In this document: positions 1 through 9,661 of the stretch, in pieces | Numbering within the stretch: position 1 is the first letter of the stretch | Layout: each line of letters starts with the position of its first letter | DNA from: Flavobacterium sp. 140616W15 | GTDB lineage: Bacteria; Bacteroidota; Bacteroidia; Flavobacteriales; Flavobacteriaceae | Reading direction: 5' to 3' | DNA length: 64,000 nucleotides | Assembly: GCF_003668995.1 (NCBI RefSeq) | Contig: NZ_CP033068.1 | Span: 4,871,223-4,935,222, forward strand | Program-made: the position numbers and the translations under genes | Notes under the pieces: model-generated | The model's database searches: none | What the model was told of the DNA's origin: nothing | What the model saw: the letters and a program-made list of their open reading frames with translations, nothing else

Positions 1-1
1 G

Positions 2-9
2 TATATTTG
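2..9 (+). promoter_or_regulatory. Candidate -7 promoter element for gldBC
   Basis: TATATTTG matches the Bacteroidetes/Flavobacterium -7 consensus TAnnTTTG and lies about 64 bases before the gldB start. The -33 element would fall outside the window, so the promoter cannot be confirmed. Confidence 0.35.
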
Positions 10-72
10 CACAATTATATTTAAGTAGTCATTACTTAATAGAATTTGCAACACAAACTTAATTAAAATAAA

Positions 73-1029
73 ATGAAAATATATCGGTTTGCTATCGCTC
101 TATGTGTCTTTTTTTTGTCATGTGATAAAAAAAGCAAAATTGAAAAAGCAGTAGAAGAAATTCCAGTAGATATTAAAGTGGAGCGTTTTGATAAAGTGTT
201 TTTTGAGACCCAGCCCAAAGATTTAGCTAAAATAAAAAAAGAATACCCTTTTTTCTTTCCAGCAGGTAATGATGACTCGGTATGGTTAGAAAAAATGCAA
301 AACCCGCTTTGGAGAGAGTTGTATGCTGAAGTTCAGAAGAAGTATGGAGACTTTGAGCCAGTTCGTAAAGAATTCAATAGTTTGTTTCAGCATATAGAGT
401 ATTATTTTCCTAAAACAAAAACACCGAAAGTAATTACTATAATATCCGAAATGGATTATAATAATAAAGCGATTTATGCGGATAGTTTGGTTATTGTTGC
501 ACTTGAATTGTATTTAGGGAAAGAACATAAGTTTTATCAATTTCCGAATTATATAAAGGAGAATTTTGAAGAGAAGCAAATTATGCCAGATGTAGTTTCT
601 AGTTTCTCACTAAAGAAAATTTCGCCAATCACAGATAAGAATTTGATAAGCAAAATGGTGTATTATGGAAAGCAATTGTATTTAAAAGATTTACTTTTGC
701 CTGATTATACCGATGCGGATAAAATAGGATATACACCAGAACATATTAAATGGTGTGAGGAAAATGAAGGCTATATGTGGCGCTATTTTATAGAAAAAGA
801 GATGTTGTATAGTGATGATGCAAAACTTACATCACGATTTATAAATACAGCACCATTTTCTAAGTTTTACCTCGAAATAGATAACGAATCACCAGGACGC
901 GTTGGAACCTGGATTGGATGGCAAATTGTACGTTCGTATATGAAGAACAACGATGTGTCAATAGAAGAATTGTTAAAAACCAACGCAAAAGAAATTTTTG
1001 AAAAGTCAAAATATAAACCTAAGAAGTAA
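73..1029 (+). CDS. gldB: Gliding motility lipoprotein GldB
   Basis: The 318-residue product matches GldB, a cell-envelope lipoprotein required for gliding in Flavobacterium johnsoniae. Residues 1-16 form a hydrophobic signal with a lipobox ending at Cys17 (LSC), followed by a Lys-rich stretch and a soluble domain with no further membrane segment. The stop codon overlaps the start of gldC by one base, so the two are translated from one mRNA, as in other flavobacteria. The exact biochemical role of GldB is not established. The identification rests on full-length family resemblance, usual length and the gldC neighbour. Confidence 0.93.
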   Translation: MKIYRFAIALCVFFLSCDKKSKIEKAVEEIPVDIKVERFDKVFFETQPKDLAKIKKEYPFFFPAGNDDSVWLEKMQNPLWRELYAEVQKKYGDFEPVRKEFNSLFQHIEYYFPKTKTPKVITIISEMDYNNKAIYADSLVIVALELYLGKEHKFYQFPNYIKENFEEKQIMPDVVSSFSLKKISPITDKNLISKMVYYGKQLYLKDLLLPDYTDADKIGYTPEHIKWCEENEGYMWRYFIEKEMLYSDDAKLTSRFINTAPFSKFYLEIDNESPGRVGTWIGWQIVRSYMKNNDVSIEELLKTNAKEIFEKSKYKPKK

Positions 1030-1370
1030 TGTCAGATAATAAACAAACCTCAGAAATTAAATTCCTTATAGAGTTAGATGAGAATCGAGTACCAGAAAAA
1101 TTAAAATGGTCTGCAAAAGATGGAGGAGTCGAAGCTCAAGATGCAAAAGCAATTATGCTTTCTATTTGGGATAGTAAAGTGCAGGAAACTATGCGTATTG
1201 ATTTATGGACAAAAGATATGCCGGTAGATGAAATGAAAATTTTCTTTCATCAAACTTTAGTAGCAATGGCAGATACGTTTAAGCGCGCTACAGACGATGA
1301 GAAAATGTCAGATACAATGAAAGATTTCTGTGATTATTTTGCAGAGAAATTAGAATTGAAAAAGTCATAA
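1029..1370 (+). CDS. gldC: Gliding motility protein GldC
   Basis: This 113-residue soluble protein matches GldC, which improves gliding in F. johnsoniae and is normally encoded directly after gldB. It has no signal peptide or membrane segment, so a cytoplasmic location is expected. The ATG overlaps the gldB stop by one base, indicating translational coupling. A strong bidirectional terminator follows within 15 bases. No catalytic motif can be seen and the molecular function is unknown. Confidence 0.92.
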   Translation: MSDNKQTSEIKFLIELDENRVPEKLKWSAKDGGVEAQDAKAIMLSIWDSKVQETMRIDLWTKDMPVDEMKIFFHQTLVAMADTFKRATDDEKMSDTMKDFCDYFAEKLELKKS

Positions 1371-1381
1371 GTAGAACAAAC

Positions 1382-1420
1382 AAAAAAATCCCAAAAATTT
1401 TAATTTTGGGATTTTTTTTA
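1382..1420. terminator. Bidirectional terminator between gldC and engB
   Basis: An inverted repeat with arms AATCCCAAAAATT and AATTTTGGGATT is flanked by an A-run on the left and a T-run on the right, so it can terminate both the plus-strand gldBC transcript and the convergent minus-strand engB transcript. Confidence 0.85.
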
Positions 1421-1438
1421 TCTCTGAAAAGAGAATAT

Positions 1439-2059
1439 TTAAAACTGGCTATTGTTTTTAAATACCTCTTGGTTTACTCCGTCAATGTAATCTAAAACAG
1501 CATCTTTACCAATAGATTCCGTTGCAGATGTTACAAAATAATGAGGCATTTCGGCCCAGTTATTGGCAAACATTTTCTTTTTGTAAGCAGCGATATGAGA
1601 ATCAATTTTTGTTTTACTTATTTTATCGGCTTTCGTAAAAATAATGCAAAACGGAATTTCGCTTTCACCCATATATGACATAAATTCAATATCGATAGCT
1701 TGGGCTTCATGACGAATATCGATTAATACAAAGGCACAAACTAATTGTTCGCGCGTTTCAAAGTAATCGGTGATGAACTGTTGGAAAACAGATTTTGTTT
1801 TTTTAGAAACTTTAGCATAACCATACCCTGGTAAGTCGACAAGGAACCAATTGTTGTTAATCAGGAAATGATTTATCAATTGTGTTTTTCCAGGACGACC
1901 AGAAGTTTTTGCTAAGTTTTTATGATTGGTCAACATGTTGATCAAAGAAGACTTTCCTACGTTTGATCTTCCTATAAAAGCATATTCAGGCAAGAAGTCC
2001 TTAGGACATTTGCTAACATCTGAATTACTGATTATAAATTCGGCGGTATTTATTTTCAT
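1439..2059 (-). CDS. engB: Ribosome biogenesis GTP-binding protein EngB (YihA/YsxC)
   Basis: The product is a 206-residue TRAFAC-class small GTPase involved in assembly of the large ribosomal subunit. Visible motifs are the P-loop GRSNVGKSS at residues 30-38, the G3 motif DLPGYGYA around 75-82, and the G4 motif TKAD. The length is normal for the family. It lies 43 bases downstream of the alpha/beta hydrolase gene on the same strand and probably shares its transcript, ending at the shared terminator at 1382-1420. Confidence 0.95.
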   Translation of the reverse strand: MKINTAEFIISNSDVSKCPKDFLPEYAFIGRSNVGKSSLINMLTNHKNLAKTSGRPGKTQLINHFLINNNWFLVDLPGYGYAKVSKKTKSVFQQFITDYFETREQLVCAFVLIDIRHEAQAIDIEFMSYMGESEIPFCIIFTKADKISKTKIDSHIAAYKKKMFANNWAEMPHYFVTSATESIGKDAVLDYIDGVNQEVFKNNSQF

Positions 2060-2102
2060 ATCTATACTATTTCTAAAACCTCCTCAAATTCGAAAGTGTT
2101 TA

Positions 2103-2867
2103 TTATAAATTGGTTTTTTTCAACCATTCTTCAAGGATTTTATTAAACTCTTCTGGGTGTTCCATCATGGCAGCATGTCCACATTTGTCAATCCAATATA
2201 AAGAAGAGTTGGGAAGTAATTTGTTAAACTCTTCGGCTACGTCCGGTGGAGTTACTTTATCATTTTTACCCCAGATGATACAAGTTTCAACTTGCATTTT
2301 TGGTAAATCTTTTGCCATGTTATGACGAATGGCGCTTTTTGCAATGGTAAGTGTCTTTATTAATTTTATGCGATCATTTACAGAAGCATAAACTTCATCA
2401 ATAAGCTCCGGAGTTGCAATCTTTGGATCATAAAATACATCTTCAGCTTTTCTTCTTATGTATTCGTAATCTCCTCTTTTAGGATAACTATCACCCATTG
2501 CGCTTTCATAGAGTCCTGAACTACCTGTTATTACAAGTCCAATTACTTTCTCTGGATATAATTTTGTGTGATATAGTGCAATATGGCCACCTAACGAATT
2601 TCCTAGTAAAATGACTTTATCAAATCCTTTGAATGTGATAAAGTCTTTAACGTATTTGGCAAAGCTTTTTACGTTAGTTTTTAAGATGCTTTGTGTGTAT
2701 ATCGGTAAATCGGGGATTACTATTTTGTACCCTCTATTTGAAAAATATTCGGCTACGGCATCGAAGTTACTAAGTCCTCCCATGAGGCCATGTAATATAA
2801 CAATAGGTGTCCCTTCTCCAGCTTCATAATAGCTGTATCTGCCTTCTTTTTTGTAATGTTTATCCAT
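2103..2867 (-). CDS. Alpha/beta hydrolase fold protein
   Basis: This 254-residue cytoplasmic protein has the alpha/beta hydrolase layout: the oxyanion-hole HG at residues 26-27, a nucleophile elbow GNSLGGH with Ser91, an acid near WGKNDKV, and a C-terminal CGHAAMMEHPEEF with the catalytic His. The substrate is unknown; the family includes esterases, lipases and C-C hydrolases. It is the first gene of a likely two-gene unit with engB. The ATG sits 377 bases from the divergently transcribed mraZ gene. Confidence 0.85.
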   Translation of the reverse strand: MDKHYKKEGRYSYYEAGEGTPIVILHGLMGGLSNFDAVAEYFSNRGYKIVIPDLPIYTQSILKTNVKSFAKYVKDFITFKGFDKVILLGNSLGGHIALYHTKLYPEKVIGLVITGSSGLYESAMGDSYPKRGDYEYIRRKAEDVFYDPKIATPELIDEVYASVNDRIKLIKTLTIAKSAIRHNMAKDLPKMQVETCIIWGKNDKVTPPDVAEEFNKLLPNSSLYWIDKCGHAAMMEHPEEFNKILEEWLKKTNL

Positions 2868-3153
2868 CTAACTAAATACCGATTTCAATTTGGACAAATA
2901 TAGGGTTTAATACATAAATATGGATTCTTGAAAACATTTTTTAACTAGATAATTTTAGTAGATGAAATAAATAGCTAAAAATCAGTTGCTAGATGTTTTA
3001 ATTTTTTTCTTTTTTCTCATCAAAATTGCCAAAAAAAGGCTGAAATTTTTCAATATGCTTATTTCATTTTTTGTTATGTAGAATCATTCTTACAGCTAAT
3101 TTTTCAAATAGCTAACGATCTGACTGTGCATAATTTAAGAGTTTTTGGGTAAA

Positions 3154-3200
3154 AGTGGTTAAACTTATCAACAAAGTGGTATATAGTGGTAAATTGTGGT
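3154..3200 (+). promoter_or_regulatory. Putative MraZ operator: four (A/T)GTGGT direct repeats
   Basis: Hexamers AGTGGT at 3154-3159, 3175-3180 and 3185-3190 and TGTGGT at 3195-3200 are spaced 21, 10 and 10 bases apart, so the last three lie on the same face of the helix. In E. coli and Mycoplasma, MraZ binds short GTG/TGGG-type direct repeats with about 10-bp periodicity upstream of its own gene. Position, orientation and period fit autoregulation of the dcw operon; binding itself is inferred. Confidence 0.7.
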
Positions 3201-3211
3201 AATATTTTTTA

Positions 3212-3219
3212 TATTTTTG
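3212..3219 (+). promoter_or_regulatory. Candidate -7 element of the dcw operon promoter
   Basis: TATTTTTG fits TAnnTTTG and lies 26 bases before the mraZ start codon, just downstream of the last MraZ-type repeat. Repeats 3 and 4 cover the expected -33 region, so bound MraZ would block RNA polymerase. Confidence 0.55.
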
Positions 3220-3244
3220 CTGTATAACATAACCATACTTTTTT

Positions 3245-3718
3245 TTGAATACAATTGTAGGAACATATGAGTGTAAGGTTGATGCTAAAGGGAGGCTGCT
3301 AATGCCTGCTCCCTTGAAAAAGCAGTTGGCTACCTCACTTCAAAACGGATTTGTTTTGAAGCGTTCCGTGTTTCAGACATGTCTGGAGTTGTATCCGATG
3401 GAAGAATGGGATTTGATGATGCAGAAAATTAATAAACTGAATCGTTTTGTAAAGAAAAACAATGATTTTATCAGAAGGTTTACCGCTGGAGTTAAGATTG
3501 TTGAGATTGATGCATTAGGACGTTTATTAGTTCCGAAGGATCTGATGGCATTTTCTGGTATTTCGAAAGACGTAGTGTTTTCATCTGCGGTGAATATTGT
3601 TGAAATATGGGATAAAGAGTTATACGAAAAATCAATTAGCGGCGAAGATATGGATTTTGCAGATTTAGCCGAAGAAGTAATGGGAAATATAAATGACGAC
3701 GACAATGGAATATCATAA
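3245..3718 (+). CDS. mraZ: Transcriptional regulator MraZ
   Basis: The 157-residue protein has two SpoVT-AbrB-like halves, each with the diagnostic DxxxR motif (DAKGR near residue 13 and DALGR near residue 92). MraZ forms a ring-shaped oligomer that binds repeats upstream of the dcw cluster and represses it. The start is TTG at 3245: the family N-terminus (NTIVGTYECKVDAKGRL) begins right after it and no upstream ATG is in frame. The 3' end overlaps the rsmH start region by 26 bases. Confidence 0.95.
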   Translation: MNTIVGTYECKVDAKGRLLMPAPLKKQLATSLQNGFVLKRSVFQTCLELYPMEEWDLMMQKINKLNRFVKKNNDFIRRFTAGVKIVEIDALGRLLVPKDLMAFSGISKDVVFSSAVNIVEIWDKELYEKSISGEDMDFADLAEEVMGNINDDDNGIS

Positions 3719-4601
3719 TCCGGTTTTGCTTCATCCAACAGTAGATGGCTTGAATATTAAGCCTGACGGCATTTATGTAGATGTGACGTTTGGTGGTGGG
3801 GGACATTCAAAAGAGATTTTAAACAGGCTAGGGCCAAACGGAAAATTATTTGCTTTTGATCAAGATGAAGATGCTTTGGCAAATGCTTTGCCAGATGAGA
3901 GGTTTACTTTGATAAATGAAAATTTTAGGTTTATTAAAAGATTTTTGCGTTTTCATGGTGTAAGAGGAGTAGATGGAATTTTGGCAGATTTAGGTGTTTC
4001 ATCGCATCAGTTTGATGTTGCCGAAAGAGGTTTCTCTACCCGTTTTGATGCCGAGCTGGATATGCGAATGAGTCAGAAGAATGATTTGAATGCGTATCGT
4101 GTAGTAAATGAATACGACGAACAAGATTTGAGAAGAGTTTTTCTAGATTATGGAGAATTGAAAAATGCTCCTGTTTTGGCAAGAACAATTGTAGAGGCTA
4201 GAGAAAATAAGATTATCAAGACTACCGATGAATTGAAAGAAGTTTTGGCAAAATATTTACCTGAAAGAGTTCGTAATAAAATATTAGCTCAGATTTATCA
4301 GGCAATACGCATCGAGGTAAATCAAGAAATGGATGTATTGAAAGAATTTATCGAGCAATCGTTAGAGATATTAAACCCAGGCGGAAGATTAAGTGTTATT
4401 TCATACCACTCATTAGAAGATAGATTGGTAAAACGTTTTATCAAAAACGGAATGTTTGAAGGAGAGCCAGAACGTGATTTTTATGGAAATTTTTCAGTTC
4501 CATTTAAAACTATCGGAAAGCTAATAGTTCCGGATGACGCAGAGATTAAAATAAATAACAGAGCTAGAAGTGCCAAGCTAAGAATTGCTGAAAAAATATA
4601 G
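3693..4601 (+). CDS. rsmH: 16S rRNA (cytosine1402-N4)-methyltransferase RsmH
   Basis: RsmH (MraW) methylates the N4 of C1402 in 16S rRNA using S-adenosylmethionine. The 302-residue product shows the SAM-binding motif VDVTFGGGGHS near residues 29-39, the DLGVSSHQFD region and the C-terminal SYHSLEDRLVKRF motif. It overlaps the end of mraZ; an alternative in-frame ATG at 3705 gives MEYHNPVLL, which may be the real start because most homologues begin there. It is the second gene of the dcw cluster, as usual. Confidence 0.95.
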   Translation: MTTTMEYHNPVLLHPTVDGLNIKPDGIYVDVTFGGGGHSKEILNRLGPNGKLFAFDQDEDALANALPDERFTLINENFRFIKRFLRFHGVRGVDGILADLGVSSHQFDVAERGFSTRFDAELDMRMSQKNDLNAYRVVNEYDEQDLRRVFLDYGELKNAPVLARTIVEARENKIIKTTDELKEVLAKYLPERVRNKILAQIYQAIRIEVNQEMDVLKEFIEQSLEILNPGGRLSVISYHSLEDRLVKRFIKNGMFEGEPERDFYGNFSVPFKTIGKLIVPDDAEIKINNRARSAKLRIAEKI

Positions 4602-4618
4602 TACTATAATAAGGTATA

Positions 4619-4966
4619 ATGAAAAACGGAGTATTTGACATATTAAAAGCAAGATTTCTTATTAATGATGACGCTGTGAAGAATTGGCGTTTTATCGTTT
4701 TTATAATTCTGCTGGCAATAATTATGATTGCAAATACACAACGATACGAACAAAAAGTTTTTGAAATTGCAAAATTGAATAATGAAGTAAAGGAATTGCG
4801 ATCAGAGTTTGTAGACAGGAGATCGGAATTGATGAAGTTAAAAATGGAGTCGACAGTATCGGAAAAAATGCTTGCCAAAGAAATTTACCCATCGACAGTT
4901 CCTCCAATTAAAATTGAAGTAAAGAAAGAAAAAGAAAAAAGCTTTTTTAAACGCATATGGCAGTAG
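4619..4966 (+). CDS. ftsL: FtsL-like divisome protein
   Basis: This 115-residue bitopic protein has a short cytoplasmic N-terminus, a membrane segment at about residues 25-39 and a heptad-rich helical region from about 45 to 85, the architecture of FtsL, which bridges FtsQ/FtsB and the FtsW-FtsI synthase. Primary sequence conservation in the family is poor, so the call rests on topology, length and position between rsmH and ftsI. Its 3' end overlaps ftsI by 10 bases. Confidence 0.85.
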   Translation: MKNGVFDILKARFLINDDAVKNWRFIVFIILLAIIMIANTQRYEQKVFEIAKLNNEVKELRSEFVDRRSELMKLKMESTVSEKMLAKEIYPSTVPPIKIEVKKEKEKSFFKRIWQ

Positions 4967-6957
4967 ACGACAAAAATATATCCTACAGAGTTTATCTGGT
5001 AGCAGCCTTCATTTTCTTGATGGCAATTGGTATTGTCGTAAAGTTAACTAATATTCAGTGGGTTGAAGGAGATTATTATCGAAAATTAGCAAAGCAACGT
5101 ACGGTAAAAAACTTTGTTATTCCCGCAAATAAAGGAAATATTTATTCGGCAGACGGAAGCCTTTTGGCAACCTCTATTCCTAATTACGAAATTCGATTTG
5201 ATGCTGTAGCTCCTAAAACAGAAGCCTTTGAAAAGAATGTAAAATTACTGGCAGATTCACTGTCGATAGTCTTGGGAAGACCTAGTGGTTATTATCAAAA
5301 TGAATTAAGAAAAGCAAGAGCCAATAAAAACAGGTATTTCTTAATAGCTCGTAAATTGAGTTATACGGATTACATGAAAATAAAAGGGTTTCCGTTGTTT
5401 AAACTAGGACCTTATAAAGGAGGTATTATCATTGAGCAGGAAACGGTGAGAGAACATCCTATCGGAAAAATTGCTGAACGTACTATCGGTTATGACAAAG
5501 GTGGTGTTAATGGAGAGTCAACGGGGAAAGGAATCGAATGGGCGTTTAGAAATTATTTGAACGGGAAAGATGGTAAAATCCTAAAACAAAAAATTGCAAA
5601 AGGCCAATGGAAACCTATTCGTGATGTAAATGAAGTAGATCCTCAAGACGGATATGATGTAATATCGACTATAGATGTTTTTATTCAAGATATTGCACAT
5701 CATGCCTTGCTGAAACAATTAGAAGATTATGAGGCAGATCATGGTTGTGTAGTGGTAATGGAAACAAAAACGGGACATATTAAAGCAATCTCTAATTTAG
5801 GGAGAGCTGATGATGGTTCTTATTATGAAACAACAAATTATGCTATAGCGGAATCGCATGAGCCGGGGTCAACTTTTAAATTGGTTGATTTAATGACGCT
5901 TTTAGAAGATAAAGTAGCTGATACCAGTACAGTTTTCGATAGTAATGGTGGAGAAGTTCGTTATTACGGAAGAGTAGTTCGTGACTCTCGTAAAGGTGGT
6001 TACGGTAAAGTATCATTGGCAAGAGGTTTTGAATTGTCATCTAATACTGTTATGGTTCAGGCGGTGTATAATAATTATAAAAACAACCCGTCTAGATATG
6101 TAAATCATATTAATGGGTATGGATTAAATAAGACTTTGGGATTGCCTTTTGAAGGAGAAGGAAAGCCTTATATTCCACAGCCTGGAGATAAACATTGGTC
6201 GGGAGTTACTTTACCATGGATGGCTTTTGGATATAATGTTTTAGTAACGCCATTACAAACTTTGACCTATTATAATTCGGTTGCGAATAATGGTGTAATG
6301 GTTAAGCCACAGTTTGTTTCGGAAATAAAAGAATGGAACAGAACTATTAAGAAATTTGATGTTGAAGTTTTAAATCCTAAAATATGTTCGCCAGCAACGA
6401 TTAATAAGCTAAAAGCAGTTTTAGAAAATGTAGTAAAAAGGGGGACTGGATCTAAGTTATATTCTAAAGATTTTTCTATGGCAGGAAAAACAGGGACGGC
6501 TATGGTAAATTATGGAAATGCAGGTAGAGCAGGGATGTATTATGCTTCCTCTTTTGTTGGGTATTTTCCGGCCGATCATCCTAAGTATTCGTGTATTGTA
6601 GTAGTACATAAGCCAAACACCTCACGTAATAATTATTATGGAGCCGATGTTGCTGGTCCAGTTTTTAAAAGAATCGCTCAAAAGATTTTTACTGATGCAC
6701 CATCTACAAATGAAATAAAAACATTGGATGCTAAGATTTCTAAACAAGAAAATAATTATAACGCTTACTATACTCAGGTACAGAAAAAGCAATCTATCCC
6801 AGATGTAAAAGGGATGTCGGGTATGGATGCAATTGCCTTACTCGAAAATTTAGGGCTTAAAGTGAAAGCTGTTGGAATAGGAAAAGTGAAAAAACAATCG
6901 CTTCAGGCAGGAGAAAATATAGCTAAAAACACAACTATAGTATTAGAATTATCGTGA
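4957..6957 (+). CDS. ftsI: Septal peptidoglycan transpeptidase FtsI (PBP3) with PASTA domain
   Basis: This class B penicillin-binding protein cross-links septal peptidoglycan. The 666 residues comprise an N-terminal membrane anchor at about 11-30, a dimerisation domain, and a transpeptidase domain with the active-site motifs S305-T-F-K308, S361-S-N363 and K511-T-G513. Residues from about 609 to the end form one PASTA domain (IPDVKGMSGMDAIALLENLG), a peptidoglycan-sensing module common in Bacteroidetes FtsI but absent from E. coli FtsI. The start overlaps ftsL and the stop overlaps the murE start. Confidence 0.95.
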   Translation: MAVDDKNISYRVYLVAAFIFLMAIGIVVKLTNIQWVEGDYYRKLAKQRTVKNFVIPANKGNIYSADGSLLATSIPNYEIRFDAVAPKTEAFEKNVKLLADSLSIVLGRPSGYYQNELRKARANKNRYFLIARKLSYTDYMKIKGFPLFKLGPYKGGIIIEQETVREHPIGKIAERTIGYDKGGVNGESTGKGIEWAFRNYLNGKDGKILKQKIAKGQWKPIRDVNEVDPQDGYDVISTIDVFIQDIAHHALLKQLEDYEADHGCVVVMETKTGHIKAISNLGRADDGSYYETTNYAIAESHEPGSTFKLVDLMTLLEDKVADTSTVFDSNGGEVRYYGRVVRDSRKGGYGKVSLARGFELSSNTVMVQAVYNNYKNNPSRYVNHINGYGLNKTLGLPFEGEGKPYIPQPGDKHWSGVTLPWMAFGYNVLVTPLQTLTYYNSVANNGVMVKPQFVSEIKEWNRTIKKFDVEVLNPKICSPATINKLKAVLENVVKRGTGSKLYSKDFSMAGKTGTAMVNYGNAGRAGMYYASSFVGYFPADHPKYSCIVVVHKPNTSRNNYYGADVAGPVFKRIAQKIFTDAPSTNEIKTLDAKISKQENNYNAYYTQVQKKQSIPDVKGMSGMDAIALLENLGLKVKAVGIGKVKKQSLQAGENIAKNTTIVLELS

Positions 6958-8417
6958 ATATATTAAAAGACATATTATACAAAGTAGCTATTGAATCGGT
7001 GACGGGTTCAACGGATATTGCTATTCATAAAATAGATTTTGATTCTAGAAAAATAGAAGCAAATGATGTTTTTGTTGCCATTCGTGGTACACTATCAGAT
7101 GGTCATGATTATATTCAGAAAGCTATTGAACTTGGAGCAACTGCTGTTATTTGTGACACATTGCCAGAAGTTTTAGTAAAAGAAGTTACTTACATTAAAG
7201 TTAAAGACACTAATTCGGCTTTGGCTTTTATGGCTGCTAATTACTTTGATAATCCATCAGAGAAAATAAAATTAGTAGGTATTACAGGAACAAATGGTAA
7301 AACCACAATTGCTTCATTGTTGTACCAATTATTTAAAAAAGCAGGATTTAAAGTAGGATTGTTATCTACTGTAAAGATATTAGTCGACGAAACAGAATAT
7401 AAAGCAACGCATACAACACCAGACTCTATTACAATTAATCATTATTTAAATGAAATGATTGAAGCTGGAGTTATGTATTGTTTTATGGAAGTTAGTTCAC
7501 ACGGAATTCATCAAAAACGTACTGAAGCCTTGCATTTTGTAGGTGGAATTTTTACAAATTTATCTCATGATCATTTGGATTATCATCCAACTTTTGCTGA
7601 GTACAGAGATGTGAAAAAATCATTTTTTGATTCATTACCAAAAACGGCATTTGCATTATCAAATATCGATGATAAAAATGGGCCAGTAATGTTGCAAAAT
7701 ACAGTTGCTACAAAACGTACTTATGCTTTAAAATCGTATGCTGATTATAAAGCGCAAATTTTAGAAAATCAATTATCAGGATTATTATTAAAAATTAATG
7801 ATAATGAAGTTTGGGTAAAATTAATAGGAACATTTAATGCCTACAATCTATTAGCTATCTACGGAACGGCTATTGAGTTAGGGATTGATAGTCTTGAAGC
7901 GTTACGTTTATTATCAGATTTAGAAAGTGTTTCTGGGCGTTTTCAATTTATTGTATCAGATTCTAATATCACAGCAATTGTGGATTATGCACATACGCCA
8001 GATGCGTTAGAAAACGTATTGAAAACCATAAATGATATTCGTACTAAAAATGAGCAATTAATTACAGTTGTAGGTTGTGGTGGAAATAGAGATAAAACCA
8101 AGCGCCCTATTATGGCACAAATTGGATCAGAGTTAAGCGATAAAGCAATATTTACATCTGATAATCCTAGAAATGAAGATCCTGAAACTATAATTAGTGA
8201 GATGGAAAAAGGTGTTGAACCACAAAATTATAAAAAAACATTGGCAATTACAGATAGAAAACAGGCAATCAAAACAGCTTGTCAATTGGCACAGCCCAAC
8301 GATATTATTTTAATAGCAGGTAAAGGACATGAAACGTATCAAGAAGTAAATGGCGTACGTCATGATTTTGATGATATGCAGATTGTAAAGGAAATTTTAG
8401 CACAACTAAACAAATAA
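6954..8417 (+). CDS. murE: UDP-MurNAc-tripeptide synthetase MurE (meso-DAP adding)
   Basis: MurE adds the third stem-peptide residue to UDP-MurNAc-dipeptide in the cytoplasm. The 487-residue enzyme has the ATP-binding loop GTNGKTT at residues 112-118 and the amino-acid selectivity motif D403-N-P-R406-N-E-D-P410. DNPR at this site is characteristic of the meso-diaminopimelate-adding enzymes and differs from the lysine-adding ones. The start is GTG at 6954, giving a 4-base GTGA overlap with the ftsI stop, which implies translational coupling. Confidence 0.95.
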   Translation: MNILKDILYKVAIESVTGSTDIAIHKIDFDSRKIEANDVFVAIRGTLSDGHDYIQKAIELGATAVICDTLPEVLVKEVTYIKVKDTNSALAFMAANYFDNPSEKIKLVGITGTNGKTTIASLLYQLFKKAGFKVGLLSTVKILVDETEYKATHTTPDSITINHYLNEMIEAGVMYCFMEVSSHGIHQKRTEALHFVGGIFTNLSHDHLDYHPTFAEYRDVKKSFFDSLPKTAFALSNIDDKNGPVMLQNTVATKRTYALKSYADYKAQILENQLSGLLLKINDNEVWVKLIGTFNAYNLLAIYGTAIELGIDSLEALRLLSDLESVSGRFQFIVSDSNITAIVDYAHTPDALENVLKTINDIRTKNEQLITVVGCGGNRDKTKRPIMAQIGSELSDKAIFTSDNPRNEDPETIISEMEKGVEPQNYKKTLAITDRKQAIKTACQLAQPNDIILIAGKGHETYQEVNGVRHDFDDMQIVKEILAQLNK

Positions 8418-8427
8418 AACCAGATAT

Positions 8428-9660
8428 ATGCTATACTATTTATTTGAATATTTAGACAAAACATTAGATGTGCCAGGAACAGGAGTTTTTCAGTACATTA
8501 CTTTTAGATCAGCTTTAGCTTTCTTGCTTTCGTTGCTTTTATCAACAATCTACGGAAAGAGAATTATCAATTTCCTAAGAAATCAACAAGTTGGTGAAAC
8601 CGTTCGTGAGCTTGGACTTGCAGGTCAAAATGAAAAAGCTGGTACGCCAACAATGGGAGGTTTAATTATCATATTTGCTACCCTTGTGCCTGTTTTGTTG
8701 TTTGCTAAACTGCAAAATATTTATATCGTATTGCTAATTGTAACCACGCTTTGGATGGGGGTAATTGGTTTTGTTGATGATTATATTAAGATTTTCAAAA
8801 AAGATAAACAAGGACTTAAAGGAATTTTTAAGGTTATAGGTCAAGTAGGTTTAGGTTTAATTGTAGGCTCAGTGCTTTATTTTAGTCCAAATGTTACAGT
8901 AAGAACAGACATTGGGACTAGTGAAGTATATAGAGTACAATCGACTACTAGTGTTATTGTTCCGGCATTAGTAGAAGAAAAGTCTACTGTAACAACAATT
9001 CCCTTTTTTAAAAATAATGAGTTTGATTATGCCGAGTTACTAGCTTGGACAGGTGAAGGGTATGAAAAATGGGCATGGTTAATTTTTATACCAGTTGTGA
9101 TTTTTATTATTACAGCAGTTTCTAATGGAGCTAATTTAACTGATGGAATCGATGGTCTTGCAGCAGGAACTTCGGCAGTGTCTGTCCTTGCGCTGGGGAT
9201 ATTTACGTTTCTATCTGGAAATATTATTTTCTCGAATTACCTCAATATAATGTATATACCCAATTCGGGTGAGATGACCGTTTTTATCTCCGCCTTTGTA
9301 GGAGCATTAATTGGATTTCTCTGGTATAATTCTTATCCAGCATCTGTTTTTATGGGAGATACGGGAAGTTTAACAATAGGAGGAATCATAGCTGTTTTGG
9401 CAATTGCAGTTCGTAAAGAAATGCTGATTGTTTTATTCTGCGGTATTTTCTTAGCAGAAAGTGCTTCGGTAATTATTCAGGTGGCTTATTTTAAGTATAC
9501 AAAAAAACGATTTGGTGAAGGACGAAGGGTTTTCCTGATGTCACCACTTCATCATCACTACCAGAAAAAAGGGTATCATGAAAGTAAAATTGTAACACGA
9601 TTTTGGATTGTTGCAATCATGTTAGCCATATTGTCTATTGTAACATTAAAACTAAGATAA
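8428..9660 (+). CDS. mraY: Phospho-MurNAc-pentapeptide transferase MraY
   Basis: MraY transfers phospho-MurNAc-pentapeptide to undecaprenyl phosphate to make lipid I. The 410-residue polytopic membrane protein has the conserved acidic pair D117-D118 (VDDY), the NLTDGIDG motif with D239 and D242, FMGDTGS with D311, and the histidine motif HHHY at 375-378. It is longer than the roughly 360 residues of E. coli MraY because of an insertion around residues 155-205 that is common in Bacteroidetes. It is 10 bases after murE and one base before murD. Confidence 0.95.
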   Translation: MLYYLFEYLDKTLDVPGTGVFQYITFRSALAFLLSLLLSTIYGKRIINFLRNQQVGETVRELGLAGQNEKAGTPTMGGLIIIFATLVPVLLFAKLQNIYIVLLIVTTLWMGVIGFVDDYIKIFKKDKQGLKGIFKVIGQVGLGLIVGSVLYFSPNVTVRTDIGTSEVYRVQSTTSVIVPALVEEKSTVTTIPFFKNNEFDYAELLAWTGEGYEKWAWLIFIPVVIFIITAVSNGANLTDGIDGLAAGTSAVSVLALGIFTFLSGNIIFSNYLNIMYIPNSGEMTVFISAFVGALIGFLWYNSYPASVFMGDTGSLTIGGIIAVLAIAVRKEMLIVLFCGIFLAESASVIIQVAYFKYTKKRFGEGRRVFLMSPLHHHYQKKGYHESKIVTRFWIVAIMLAILSIVTLKLR

Positions 9661-9661
9661 T

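Larger units (their letters stand above)
2868..3244. other. Intergenic region between hydrolase gene and mraZ
   Basis: This 377-base divergent spacer holds no convincing gene. Its left two-thirds is AT-rich sequence in which nothing specific is recognised. The right end carries the mraZ promoter and a set of direct repeats annotated separately. Confidence 0.6.

Noticed and set aside
3373-3738. Minus-strand open frame of 121 codons inside mraZ
   Set aside because: It lies wholly opposite mraZ/rsmH coding sequence, has Ser/Ile-rich composition typical of antisense frames and no family resemblance.
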